Position numbers and translations under genes: made by a program
The notes under the pieces: model-generated
Database searches by the model: none
Seen by the model: only the letters and a program-made list of their open reading frames with translations
What the model was told of the DNA's origin: nothing
Assembly (NCBI GenBank): GCA_013368445.1
Contig: JAACJO010000002.1
Location: 496,001-560,000 of the forward strand
Direction of reading: 5' to 3'
Source: Leucocoprinus leucothites
Lineage: Eukaryota > Basidiomycota > Agaricomycetes > Agaricales > Agaricaceae
DNA length: 64,000 nt
Shown here: positions 10,671 through 23,371 of the stretch, piece by piece
How the letters are laid out: each line of letters opens with the position of its first letter
Numbering within the stretch: position 1 is the stretch's first letter

Positions 10671-12290
10671 GAGGTAGGTGATGAGTCTGAGAGTGAAGTT
10701 TAAACCTTTGGTAGGGTCACACCGAGCCATCAGTGCATCACTGTTAGCATCACCATCGTATATGATGTCATGATCTGTCCCATCATTCGTTAGAGCCGCA
10801 ACTCAACAGCCCTTTATCTCCTCTGATCATCCCCATACTAAATCTATTTTGCAAAGAGCTGGCGGTGAGCGCTCGAAACACAAGCTCCGGTTTGAATTCT
10901 CCGTATTTAATGGAAGCATGTCGATTAACCCCACCTGATTGGACTCGATTTTGCAGTCCTAGCTCATGCAAAATTACCGCAAGTTGGAGCCTTTCGTAAG
11001 AATTTAGGCTGGGAGCATCTCGTTCCAAGGTTCCAAGGGTGGACGGGCCTCGAGGAAACGAGGTGTTCATTCGCGGTCCGGAAAATACAGTAAATTAGCG
11101 CAGTTATTGGTTTGGACCGGAGGGAATTTGAATGGAGCATGATCTTACACATTTCCTGGAGCTCTGATTCAGGGTACATATGTCCTTTTACTTGCGCATT
11201 TTTTTGGCACGTTGGAATGGGGAAATGATGAGATGTACATCTCTGTCCTGGGTCCTGTTGTCACAAGAACATATCATCAACTCCTGGAACTGGAAGTGAA
11301 AGTTTGAATTGTTGGCGGCTGTTGGCGGTCCTGAACGTCAACGTTTCAACCCTGAGAGATTATCTGCTGACTACTTGATTTGTGAAGGTTCAGTAAAGCT
11401 GGGGCTCGCGAGAACAAGAGCGATGGCACCTGGCAGAATGACCCCGGGATTGGACCGAGCGCTACTAGTGTCACGACGTTGATGTCCATATGCAGTATCA
11501 AAGCGTACCAGAAAGTTCACGGTCATGAGGTCACCACTCATCACACCATGATTCCGTCGAGGGTGCAAATTATTATCAGACTCTGATTGGAGCAGGTTCT
11601 CAACTCCTTGAAGCTTTTGATCTTATCGGTCATCGCTGCGGTCGCCGACGAATGCTACAGTAAGCACTACTTTATCACCGACCACACATGCACTTCTACC
11701 TCCTCGACACCCCTCTGAGCCGCATACGACACGATCTAAGGCTATTTTAGGTGGTATGGCGGCGGTAACGGACCTACCGTATCAAAAATACTACTGCCCC
11801 CGAAGCACGCTTACTTCCGTGGCCGAGAGCATTCTACTTATGGTCACATACAATTAGACCAAATCAGAGAACAATCAGAAATGCCAGCCAAACTAAGCAC
11901 TTCCGGATGGAATTCAAGCCCATACATCTAAAGTATCCAAAACAAGGCTTCTTTCCACCAGAAGAGTGGAAGAGCGGCGAAGCAATGGAATGGAGGTGGT
12001 GAAGAGGCGCTTCCAGCTCAGAATTGGCGGTGATTGCCTCCAGGCCACAAAATCCCGCTATAGTTCTTCTTATGCAGGCTATCCTGATACCCAGATGCAC
12101 AATTTCTAGGATCATTCAGAAGAAATAGAGTATAATAAACCTCCGAGAATTTCATTAACGGCAACTTTTCCACGCTTCACCAGACCTTATTTTTTGCTGT
12201 GCGGTGGCCTACTGCAACTCAACTGACAAAAACATCACAGTCTGAGCTCTGGAGGTGTCACCTGAAGTCTAGCGAGAGCCCCTAGCCTAT

Positions 12291-12554
12291 TCAGACCTGC
12301 TTACACCACACCTGTACGGTCATATTTACTCCTCTTGTTCGTGAAACCGTGTGGGTACCGAACGCCCGTATAGGCAGTGTCATGTCCTTCTTTGTACTAC
12401 GCCAAGCAGGTGATATCGTATTCCAGAAAGCATGTGGTACGATACATGCAGTACTGACAGGATTTTTGACATCGAACTCCAGGTTGACCTTCGTGTACGT
12501 CGGAGCCCTGGAGCTGACGAACATCTCGTGTTCTGGAATTTCGGAAGATGACAA
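12291..12554 (-). CDS. Unrecognised ORF in the gene-poor region
   Basis: An 87-codon frame starts MSSSEIPEHEMFVSS, contains VNLEFDVKNPVS and ends VNMTVQVWCKQV. The alternating hydrophobic pattern looks like a beta-rich protein fragment, but I recognise no family. No flanking exons with consistent splice sites were found. It is a weak candidate. Confidence 0.18.
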   Translation of the reverse strand: MSSSEIPEHEMFVSSRAPTYTKVNLEFDVKNPVSTACIVPHAFWNTISPAWRSTKKDMTLPIRAFGTHTVSRTRGVNMTVQVWCKQV

Positions 12555-15500
12555 ACTGCTGGTTGAAGCCTAAACGAGATTATTTGTGATGCATCCCAAT
12601 GTTGTCTGATGATTCCGGGGTTCTTTAAAACGACCGGGAACCGGTGTATGATAGTCACGACCAGTCTGTTTGCATATGGTAAATATTTATATGATGTAGG
12701 GCCTCTCATACCTTTCAGTTATGCAACAAGTACCCTTTGCAGAGTGTCCTAGATACGGGTACAAGAATGCAAGTCGGCGGAACCATCCCATTCGAAACAA
12801 AGCCCTGTTGTCTTGTTATGTTGTGCCGTTGTAGTGCTGTTCAATTCTCCACCGCTTCTCTGGCTTCTTTACTCTAAGCAGATCAGTATCGGCGATAGCT
12901 TCAAGCTCACATGATTTTGACTCGCGTTCGAGTGCTCAGGCCTCAGGCCTCAGGGTTCGGTACTAGTAGGGCCTCGACGATGCCACTCAAAGCTCCGACC
13001 GTAGTATCTCGGACACCCTCTCTACAAATAGAACCAGTGACATCTCCCAGCGCTTTTAGCACTCTGTGCACCTTCAGCATGAGATGGGCATATATTTTGA
13101 GGCACAGACACTGTATAGGTGCTAAGCCTTAGAAAGTAACTTGTACACCCTGTGAGCTGACCCACACTCGAATATACTAGTAGGACAGACAAATGACCGA
13201 AATTGAGGTCACCATACACCATGCATAATGGTTGGCTTCGGCTAAACTTTCGTATATCCTGCTAGTTGACTTCAAATTCTATTCTTTCGCGTATATCTGA
13301 AACATTCACGTCACCTACGCGATATGTGGTTGCCCCTGGTTTATCACTGTCACTGTCAACCACGTTCACCATGCTTGAAAGCTCTTTCTATCCAACTTTA
13401 ATGAAAGGCTAAACTGAATAGACGTGGGTTTCCGAGACGAAAGAGGATAAGGGACATGGATACGTGTGAGTGCGGATTTTGGACAGTCAATGGGACTGAA
13501 TTCCTCTGGATAAACAGTGGTCGGGTATGGTGAGTCCTCTTGGCTTGTTCAATAGATTACATTTGAAGACCAACCAATACAAAAAACGGTGAACTCGAGG
13601 TTCAGCTCCAACTCTGAGGCACGAGCGCCTAGTAGCTTAATTCAATTCTTACCATTCTTGGAGACTCGGTATTTATGCTCATTTACGGGGTACTAGAGAC
13701 AACATACTCGAGTAATGACATTCGAATGAATGAACATGAAACACTACGATCCGTGGCTAACAGCAGCAAGTTCCCGAACATCAACTGCCATACAGGGATA
13801 ACAAGCCATTATCAACAGGGTAGCGTGCCCAGTGGGTGCATGTAGGTGGTCCGCCGTGTGGCGGTCAGGCTGGTCAGTGGTGGCAACCTTGGCCACACGG
13901 CCACAAGAACTCAAAAACGAAAATAAAATAACACACAGGAGACCGACTCGGACTTTTTGTTCCTGTTGTAAAAAGACAAGTTTATTCTCGGTGACTTACG
14001 TGGCCTCGACGTGTTGTTTGCCGCCACCAGAGCCGTAATTCGCTAAAATTGTTCAAAAATAGTAATTAAATAGGTGTGGGTGCATACTCGAGGGTGAAGC
14101 ACTACTGAGTCTTTTCTCCTCGGGACTGGGGAGCTCGGTGTAGCTAAACAGCTCTTGAGCCCGAAGTTACCTGCTTGTCAGATTTAAAGTTTATAATTAT
14201 TGAGGGTCGGATGGACTCGAGTTTTACACTGATGTCACTAGGTATCAACTTCGAGAGCAACCTACGACGATCTGTCAGACCTCTACAGTGCAACCACCAA
14301 CAGTCAGTGTCGCTCCCGACCGTATCCAGTCTCGGTCCTCGAATCGGAACTCGGTACGGGTTGGCTGCTGTGTGATCGCAGTTTGATGACATCATAACTC
14401 CCAAAAATCTCCTCGTCACCATTGGCACTGCATAGCCAAAGCCAAAATGACACTTTTGCTTTCATACGCAGCAGTTCACCCAGACACCGACTCGGACAGC
14501 TCGAAAAGGTGTCGATCTCTTTCTAAGCTCTCAAGACGTCCCAAGTATCTGATTGTGGCACATCAATAGCATTGCTTCTTGTAAATCGGCAGCAAATAGC
14601 CGGTCAAGATACCTGTGTGCCCAGCTATTGCTCCCGTGCAATTCAATTTGGTCGTTCAGCGCTTTGGCCCGAAGCTGTGATTATTTGCATTGAGCGCGCA
14701 GTACGGTTGGACTCCGCCGAAGCTAAGCGGTGCTTGAGCGCAGCTTGGAATGCCACTGACAAAAACGAGAGGTATCCTCGATGTCCGAGTCTACTATTCA
14801 ACCGTAATAGGGTCGAGTATGTAGTGTACACCGACCGCGGATTTGTTAATCGTTCATTCGCGTATCAAAGTTATTTGTACTACTCATGTAATGTGGTAGA
14901 CTCGGAGAAACAATAACCGTTGAACACCGGTAACCCAACAACAATTTGGGTCGCAATCAATAACATATGACCATCTCGCAGCCCAGTTTGGAGTGCTACT
15001 GTATAGTGATCGAGGCTGGAGTGTCGAACGACGAAGGAAGACCGCAGTGACCGGGGCAGGCCATTCCGGTACTAAAATAATACTCCGTTTCGGTGAACTC
15101 AACTGATTCAATGTCGGATGTGTGTACATCACTGTAGAAAAGGGTCAGTTGACAGGTTCAAACTTGGGTCAACAAATTCTTCCATTGCACTACTACGTAC
15201 ACGTTGGCAGTGTCGACCACTACTAGTAGCAAGTACTGGATCTCCCTGATTATCATCCTGAAACTCTCGGCAGGGACACGACATGGTATAGAGGATACTC
15301 AGGTATGATGATAGTCGTCAGTAGTATGTTTGTCATTCGACGTCGAGGGTCAAGTTCCACCAGTAATGGCATGTACCGTAGTTTGGAGTATCATTCACCT
15401 CCACACTCCCTACGGTGTTATCTCCAATGTCCAGATGTCCATATTCGGCTCAGTCCGGCGTCGATCCTGAAAACTGGCGCTCGAGTGCTGCAAAATTCCG

Positions 15501-17585
15501 GGTCTCTGGCGAAGTGCTACGCACCAGACCAGTTGGCCCTGTTTTCATTTCCGGTCGGCGAATACCAAAATTCATTATACTGTGCCGGTACGGGTGTTCT
15601 CGAGCAGTGTGTCTATAAATCATTTTAGTACGTACGTACGTACTAGTACCACTGACATTGTATATATGTATATACTTCCCCGCATCCGAATAGTGGCGAA
15701 TACCCGTCTGTCGACCGTCGAAGACTCTTCTCCCTCGAACAATTGATCAAAATGAACAGACCTGACAGGAGACTGGCAGCAAGAAATTCAATAACTGACT
15801 ATCGAAATAATATAATTGCCGTGAGAGATCTTCCACCAAATCTCACTTTCTGCACCCGGGCGGACTGATGCATTGATCGAGTACACTTCCGAGAGTATAA
15901 TAAAATAAAAATATAAGTACACGGCATTCACGGGTCGGAAATCCGGTGGAATCGTTGTGTGGAGTTCCTAGCTGCCAGAACTGGATCATCATGTCGCGTT
16001 TACGGTTCAATGTCGGGTGGATTTTGAGGCTTCGGTATTGGTGACAGTGAGAAGTAAGAAGAGCACTTTACTTCGTGTTGATTTGAAGTGAAACTTGGTC
16101 CCCAAGTCAGTCAAGTATTGTGATACTGCTGAGGCCGCTATGGAGCCGCCGTCAAGGCTGCAACCATTGGCACTTGCCGTTCAGTCCGCCATTCCGAGTC
16201 GTGTCTGCGTGCCACTTGTGCCGATGTGCTTGGGTGTTTAGCGGGATTTTGCGGTTAATGAACATTTTATTCCGTGTTCTGCGGTAATCCGTCGTGTGGG
16301 ATTCCCCCCGTACTATTCTACAAGAGTGGCCCATGTGAGGTATTGGACGGTGGTCATAAGTGCATACTTTGATTATGATGTGAGTTTTTATATCTACTAT
16401 CCCGGCCCCGATAAGTAATGGTACCGGTGATCACTGAACTGTTCATTGAGATCAAAACATCAACGATCATCATCATCACCACTAGTAGTAGGAGTAACTC
16501 ATTTCCTCTGATGATGATTTCGTCGACAAGATCATTCTCTTGACTCAGATGATCATGCTCTAAACATAAATACCGGCTCCCCGACGCTCGATTGAAGCGG
16601 GGGTAAATAAAAAAAGGCATGACATCGGGTTCCCAGATCATTTTTGAAAATGAAGTGAACTGAGGAGGATATAAGTCTGTATCCATACCTACAATCATCA
16701 GGATCCTCCGGCTCAGACATATATCTTACCCGGCATGTTGATGAGTGAGCATGAGAGACTTGAAGTGGAGTGAGTTTAATTTTTTTTTTGGTTCATGATC
16801 GATGGGAATTTCAAGGTACCGCATGCACAACCTTTTTTTAATTATAAAGAACTCTTTCCTCGCTTGTCGATGTTGTACAATGCTCCCGGGACCTTGTTCT
16901 TTTTTTCTTTTTCTGTTTCCGGTAGGTGCGGTACCGAATAAGTTACTATGGAAGAATATGTCAAGGTCGTCCAAGGGACTCGCTACTATGCTGTGGGCCG
17001 GGGTGTACCCATGGAATTGAGAGGGTAGGGTTCTTTGATTATTACTTGCTTCTATGTCAGAGTGAGGGTACTGTACTTGGTTCAGTAAATAGGGATAGTA
17101 AAAATCGAAGTACGTGTGGACGTGGACGTGGTATGTACTCATGTCCAACGTTCAATGTCGGTTGGTTTTTATTTTACCTCGAGGGACTTGGCATTTGACA
17201 TGATGGATAGGGATCTACATAAGCACAAAGGCATTCAAGGTACCCTCGGGGGGAACAAAACACGATAAGCGCAGTTATAAGTATCAGATTAAAAGCCGAT
17301 AATGATTTACCTCGGCTAGTAGTAGCCTAGTACCCGTGCAACACGGGCAACTTCCCCCTTGTTTTATATCGTCTACTTAAATACTCTTACTATGTTCTGA
17401 TCCATCATCGACATCATAGCTCATCATGTCAATCAGCATCACGAACAATGTCTATCATCATCAATCCAAGCACATTTTGAAATCCCATGGGGAGAAAGTC
17501 GTGATGATACTCATCATTAGCATCTAAACGTGTGCTCTTTGAAATCGAAGGTCCAGCTTAATCCGGTAAGCTGCTATCATCTATG

Positions 17586-17606
17586 TATATATATATATAT
17601 ATATAT
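17586..17606. repeat. TA dinucleotide microsatellite
   Basis: An uninterrupted run of alternating T and A of about 21 bases, flanked by TATG on the left and ATGATCATG on the right. Confidence 0.95.
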
Positions 17607-18342
17607 GATCATGAGTGTGAGTGCCAAAGTGCGTGATTTGAGGAACGGGTGGTATACTTTAAGTAAGTTGTTACTATAGTTAGTTCAAGCGCGGGGTGTT
17701 GGTGAGTATTTGAGTGGTCGGTTCGGTCTTGACGGGTTTCTGTATCCTTGCTGTCGAAATTTAGTGGCAGTGGGCGCGCGTTGGGAGACCTGTTATGTCG
17801 ATCTGTCGAGTGAGTGAGAGCTTATGGGTTAATCTCAGGAGAGAGAGAACAAAGTGAGTGTTTAGAAACGTGCGTCGTGGGGTGCTAATAGTGGAAATGA
17901 TACTGGTTATTCATACCGCTCACGATGTCCCGGTAGGTTCTCATGCCTCAATTGGTTTCTCTAATGGATAAGATTAGAGTCCATGGACTTTGGACCGGTC
18001 TATCCGTTTAGTGTGGACACCTAGATACGAAGGGACGGTGATTCTAGCACTTTGTTGGGCGACAGATCTGTGAGAGAGGAGAGAGAGCCTTGGCATGGCG
18101 TGTAATAAGTATAGGTTGAGCGTGAGTGAGTGTGATGTGTGACGCGACGCGACGCGTTGTTAGTTTTTCCCTTGTCAGTTGTCTCTTGTACCGAGTTTTT
18201 TAAACTTGAGTTCCTTGGATACCTCGAAGAATACTCACGTTACGCCTACGTTACTTTGGAAGCTTGTCGAGGAGGTAAGCTGTCAGGAAACTTTTGAGAG
18301 ATACCAAAGTAACCGGATGGATCATTCCATGTACAACAACAG

Positions 18343-19035
18343 ATGCCACCGTCGACCACAAACCCAAACGTGCAATTTGCGCTCTCAACGGCCGAGTTGA
18401 ACACCACCACTAAAGAATACACCCCAGACCTCATGCCATTTCATATCGACTATGACGGACAGGCACCTATATCGACATATATGAAAGTTTCTTCTGTCAA
18501 GCGGGGCGTCGGTATGCCCGATAACGCCAATGACTCAGGAGGCTTAGGCTCAGGCGATGTGGGGGAAAAGGATGACATCGAAATGAAGACACACAATGGA
18601 TTGCAAACGGATCGGTACATATCGACATTCCGCGGACGTACGATACACGGGATACACGTTCCCTTACCGTCTGGATACACAGGTCTAGTCTTAAAGCGGA
18701 GTGAGGGCGGTAATAATAATAGTAGTAGTTCTAGATTGCGCGAGGAAGAGGAAGCAGAGGTTAAAGGCAGAAGCCTGAGAAGCAGAGTTGGGGGGAGGAG
18801 CAGGAAGGCAGAGTCGACGTCAGAGTGTAAGCCTGCTGAGGATACAGGTGGTGATGAAGAAACGTCACGGGTGACAGTAACGCCTTCTGGTATGTTTACA
18901 GGACTGCGTGTGTGGCATGCCGATATACCAGTGGATGGGGGACGGGATGAGTATATGCGGAGCTTGGGGGAGTGGACGGCGCTAGCGAGCGAGGTGAGCA
19001 TATCCCAAAGGGTAGCCGTGGGAAGAATATACTGA
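18343..19035 (+). CDS. RNH203: Ribonuclease H2 subunit C
   Basis: This is the small non-catalytic subunit of the nuclear RNase H2 heterotrimer, which removes single ribonucleotides and RNA primers from DNA; the catalytic subunit is encoded elsewhere. It is 230 residues in one exon. The family's N-terminal signature is visible as LMPFHIDYDGQAPISTYM (residues about 30-47), and the second as FRGRTIHGIHVPLPSGYTGL (about 95-114). An acidic and Ser/Arg-rich linker of about 70 residues follows. The C-terminal helix region holds GLRVWHADIPVDGG and EWTALASEV. This order (IEHDGPA-like, FRGR-like, LPxGYxG) is that of RNase H2C. The start at MPPSTTNPNVQFALS leaves a normal short N-terminus. The next gene starts only about 90 bases downstream on the same strand. 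Confidence 0.85.
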   Translation: MPPSTTNPNVQFALSTAELNTTTKEYTPDLMPFHIDYDGQAPISTYMKVSSVKRGVGMPDNANDSGGLGSGDVGEKDDIEMKTHNGLQTDRYISTFRGRTIHGIHVPLPSGYTGLVLKRSEGGNNNSSSSRLREEEEAEVKGRSLRSRVGGRSRKAESTSECKPAEDTGGDEETSRVTVTPSGMFTGLRVWHADIPVDGGRDEYMRSLGEWTALASEVSISQRVAVGRIY

Positions 19036-19125
19036 AAGCAGGGCCAGATGCATCGGGGAGAAGCAATAAAGCCAGAAAAGGAAGGAGTTGACAGATGAGG
19101 AACGCATTTTAGCCGGGGTGAAGAC

Positions 19126-22100
19126 ATGGTGAGCATGCCTCCCCCGGCGCTCCCCCACGACGTATGGCTCAACATTGCCGCCTTCCTCCCTGTCCTCTCC
19201 CTCCGTACTCTCTATTCCTTAAACTCTTCTCTTTGTAACATTGCTTTCGATGCTCGCTATAGACAAGTTTCCTTTATCTACTGGGATGACAGACTTCTCA
19301 GGAACCTAGTCCGCCTCAAGTGCGTTTTACATACAGTCACGCTCCATTCGCTCACTTTTAGCGCCACAGGGACCCTTTCATTGCTCGTCGGGTCAAGATC
19401 CTCCACATCTATCCTGGCTTTCTCAAAGAAGTCCTCGACAAGCACCCACGGTCTACCACTTCTCTAACACCAGCTTCACCACCGTCGCACAGAGACAAAC
19501 CCTCTTCGTTCCGCCATCGTCTGGCGGACATTACACAACAACTCCGAGAGTACCAAGATAAAGTATTCAATGCGCCCGGGTCGAGTTCACGCGGCCCTGC
19601 GCTGCATGGGACGAGTATGGAGATGGGGAATTTGTATGATATGCCTCCGAGACAGGCGGTGGAGAGGATGAGAGAAAGACTGAGAACAGCGCAGGATGTG
19701 ATGGCTGCTATGCTTGATTTGCTCCGTTCACTGCACTCCTTGTCCGACTACTATGTCACGTGGTACGGTCTCCCCACTGCAGAGTTTGATCCCGATGCGC
19801 TGGGCTTGGGATTGTCGTTGACCAATCTCGCCGTGCCATTAGTCGGTACTCCGCTCCTCACACCGTCTCTGACAAAACTTTCACTTGACATCTCACTTGA
19901 AAATATTCACGCGTTATGTTCCGCATCCTTCCACGTCTCCCGTCTAGAACATCTCCATCTCCATCTCCATTCGGATCATGCCCGTTCAACATCTTCCTCA
20001 GCATTGCCAACATCACGAATCTACACCCGCCTCGCACATTCCCTTTCCCCTCTCTCTCCGTACCTCCGGCTCCTCAGCATCGAAACACATGAACCCATGG
20101 ACATCAGTCTGTTCTTCGCCAACCTCACCTTTCTCTCGAAACTCGAAACTCTGGCTCTCGCATTACCTGTCCAGAAACCCCATCTAGGGAACCCCAGGGC
20201 GCTGGGAAGATTTTTGAAGAGACAGGCAGGAACGATCAAATGTTTGAGGATTAGAGCTACTCAACATGATGGGAGTTCTAGTGGGAGTTTACTCAGTACG
20301 AGTCATGGGCCTTCGTGGAGGACGGTGGGTACACCTGATCCGTGGTCGCTCAATGAGTGGATTAGGACGGCGTTGGGCTCGGGCAACGGTGAAGAGTATG
20401 CTGCAGAGTGGAATTCCTCCCCATCAAGTGATACGGGACATGAATCGATATCCGAAGCCTCTTTGCAACAGGAAGAAGAGGTGTGGACAGAATACGACCT
20501 CGAAACTCTTGAAACCCTTGAAATCTCATCCAACCTCATCCCACTCGAAACGGCGCTATACCTCGCAGAAAGATTCGGTGGGAGAGTCAAGAGTCTCGCT
20601 GTGTTGGGAAGTGTCAAGAGTTTTGAGTTTGTCAAAGAGTTGGTCAAGGTTCTTGGACGGAGTGCTGCCCTTGCGCTTCCCCCCCTCTCTCCTGCCTCTG
20701 CCGCAGCACAAGAAGAATCTTTGACACCAATCGACTTCGGAGGTGACGCAGAAACCGTCTGGCAATGGCTCACACCCGCATCCCCTTCTACCCCGCCCTC
20801 TCCGCACTCCTCCACGCCGACGTTGAGCAACTGCTGGAACCTCAAAACGCTCAAACTCGGGCCCGTCCAACTCTCACCAGAACTACTTGACCTCCTTGCA
20901 CATAATTTACCGAGCCTGCAGCATCTGGAGTTGATTGTGAAGCATTTCTTGCCGTCGCAGGATGATGTACCTATTTATGCTGCTGCTCGACACCATCACC
21001 ATCATTCAGGGAAGCATGGTGCAGGTGGAGCGGCGAGCACGGGCGGTGCGGGGAGTGTGGGTGTGGATGGGGATGGGACACAGTTGGACGAACAAGTGGT
21101 ACGTTTCCCATTACTTCTTTCCACACCTTTTTACTGATTTTTCGGTTCGGTTCTGAACAGTATGAATTCCTGGAAACGATGCAGAATGAATGGTGTTGGT
21201 CGTGGTGGGGTTTGAAAACGATAGCTGTGTTTAGTGAGAATTCGACGCTTTCGATGCCTTTGCCGTTGCCGCTTTCTCGTCCTCCCTCGACTACCGGTTC
21301 CACCTCTGCTTCTATTTCCACGTCCCCAGCTCTGGCGACAGAGAAGGGCAAATCTGCATTGACTTCAATCAGTACCGCTGTGTCGCGCGCGAATTCGGCT
21401 TTACGTTCGGTGTCGGCTTCGTCCAAGGGGGAGGTGAAATCGCAGACGCAAGATTCGGTTGTCACTGTCACTGCTCCATCTCGGTCCACATCCTTGAGCG
21501 GGGGTAAGAAAGCTCAGGATGTAGTTGTTACGCCGGCTCCAAGACATTCCTCGTTATCGCCATCGAGGGCTCAGAGGGTTGATACCTCGGCTTTGTCTAG
21601 GTCGCATTCGCAAACCGGGCAAGTGCACGAGCACGAGAGTGTATCCCTTTCGTTGCCTTGTCCTGTCCTGTCTTCGTCTTCCTGCTCCGCTACCTCTCCG
21701 CTACCCGCATCCTCATCTCGCGCGTCTCACCTCCCTTCCCTTCCCCCCCTTCCTCCTCTCGAACTCTTGCAGATACCGTCCTCGACAACAGTAGCAATCG
21801 GCAGATCCTTGTCCCTTTCCACGCCCACATCACCGCTGACAATATCGCCTGATACTGATTCAACGCCCACTAATACTCGACCTTACCCTCCGTCGCGTGC
21901 GCATGGGCATTTCAATTCGGATTTCACTTGGAGTTTAGGTGGTGGTGGTGGTGGTATGGCGAGTTATAATAGTTGTGGTTTCGTTGGCGCTTCGGCGTCG
22001 ACTTCTGCGCTGCCGCGTATTAGTAGCAGTATCGATTATGGGAAGGGGAAGGGGAGGGGAAGAGGGAGGAATGGGTCGTTGGTGTCTATTTCGGTGCCTG

Positions 22101-23371
22101 TGGCTGCCACGAACGCTGCCGCTTCTGCTGGTTGTCATTCGGGTCCGGGTTCGTCGACTGTAGTGGACCCTGATCGGGGTACGACGATGAACTCGGCTCG
22201 ATCAAATTCGACGAGTTCAAGCGGTGGAAAACATGGACATGGACATGTATTTTCGTTCTTAAAATCCAAGTCCAAGTCTCGTAAAGACAAGGAGAAGGAG
22301 AAGGACGTAGTGAAGACCGTCGATGCGATTTTCGGGCCTCTTCGTTCGGCTAGTGGTAGCAATGGTGGTTGCTCAGAACGTGGAGGGGCGGTGATGAGTG
22401 CACATGCGGGGTTGTTACCGATTCATGGTGCCTCCTCGAGTGTCTCTGCTGCATTTGGTGCGTCTAGTCATCGTTGTGCTCCTTCAAAACATCAGCGACA
22501 ACAGTCTCCTGTTCCGTTGCCGCCGATCACCACTTCCAAGTCTGCAGCGGGCAACAGCGCGTGTTCATTATCAGCTCCGAATACGACAAGTACGACGCCG
22601 ACGACGCCTACAATTGCTACCTGCGCTTCTACCTCTACGTCTACGTCTATCTGCACACCTACTTCTCCTCCTCCTTGTTCAGGTTCTGGGTCTACCGTGA
22701 CAGCAACACCAACAAAGGCCATCGCCGTGGCCTCAGTGCCAAGTTATACATCTTCATCAACTAGTAGAATGTGGGTCCCTCTACCCTCGAGTCAAACGTT
22801 CATACGAACAAGGGATCATAACAGGTCCTGGCTTAAAGAACATCAAAGTCGAAGTCGGAAAAAGGATAAAGAAAAGGAGAAGGAGCGACAGCAGCTTGCA
22901 GATGAGCAGGAGAGGGAGAGGTTGAAGGAGTGTGCGAGGGTGAGGGATGTTCAGTTGCAGTTGAGAGAGAGGGAGAGGGAGAGGGAGGAGAGGAAGAGGG
23001 AGAGAGAGAGGGAGAGAGAGGAGAGGTATGCGCGTGCGCGTCATCATCAACATGGTCGGCATCATCATGGACGAAGGAAGTCGACGCATGGTGGTACGAG
23101 TAGTAGTGGGAATAGTGGGAGGAGAAGGAGAAGAGCGGATCCGTTGAGTAGTTTTGGGAGTGTGAGTTCGGAGGTATCGGGTATTTCGACGATTTCGACG
23201 TTGAGTGGGCGGAGTGGCAATGCTGCTACTATGAGTAGTAGTACTCATGCGGGGGGAGAGGCGGTGAAGAGTGTGGCGAGTGCGGCAGTGGTGGAGGAGA
23301 GAATCACGTTTGAAGTTGCGCTTGGAGAGGTTTTGGGGAGGTGTTTGCCTGGTGTTAGAGTTGTGAGGTGA
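19126..23371 (+). CDS. Very long F-box protein with leucine-rich middle and low-complexity tail
   Basis: Three exons (19126-19319, 19370-21098, 21161-23371) join in frame into 1,377 residues. The N-terminus, LPHDVWLNIAAFLPVLSLRT and then LYSLNSSLCNIA, is an F-box, which normally docks a substrate receptor on the SCF ubiquitin ligase through Skp1. DPFIARRVKILHIYP follows the first splice. Residues about 150-600 contain irregular leucine-rich stretches (LTKLSLDISLENIHAL, LETLEISSNLIPLETALYL, LKTLKLGPVQLSPELLDLL), the likely substrate-binding part. After residue 641 the chain is mostly Ser/Thr/Pro low complexity. It also has a Gly tract and, at about residues 1205-1270, a long Arg/Glu/Lys helix (REREREREERKREREREREE). 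A His-rich segment and a final ordered piece (ITFEVALGEVLGRCL) follow. The frame is free of stops over more than 4 kb, so it is a real gene. The 642-1377 tail could have been acquired by fusion. Confidence 0.75.

Larger units (their letters stand above)
10322..18342. other. Eight-kilobase gene-poor region
   Basis: Apart from the phosphatase-like relic and one unrecognised ORF listed separately, no frame here exceeds about 140 codons and none shows a known domain. The DNA is rich in short palindromic words such as ACTAGT, CTCGAG and GTACGTAC. It has a (GTAC)n run near 15,628-15,643, CAT/ATC trinucleotide runs near 16,465-16,480 and a TA microsatellite at 17,586-17,606. I see no terminal repeats that would define a single transposon. 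It could be decayed sequence, long regulatory or ncRNA DNA, or both. Confidence 0.5.

Noticed and set aside
16440..16500. CAT/ATC and TAG trinucleotide runs as a CRISPR-like or tandem array
   Set aside because: Short simple-sequence runs with no spacers; ordinary microsatellite noise.
18450..19175. Minus-strand 241-codon frame over the RNase H2C gene
   Set aside because: Shadow of the plus-strand gene, which carries clear family motifs.
22781..23248. Minus-strand frame rich in Thr/Pro/Leu over the F-box gene tail
   Set aside because: Reverse reading of the Arg/Glu and Ser codon runs; no independent evidence.
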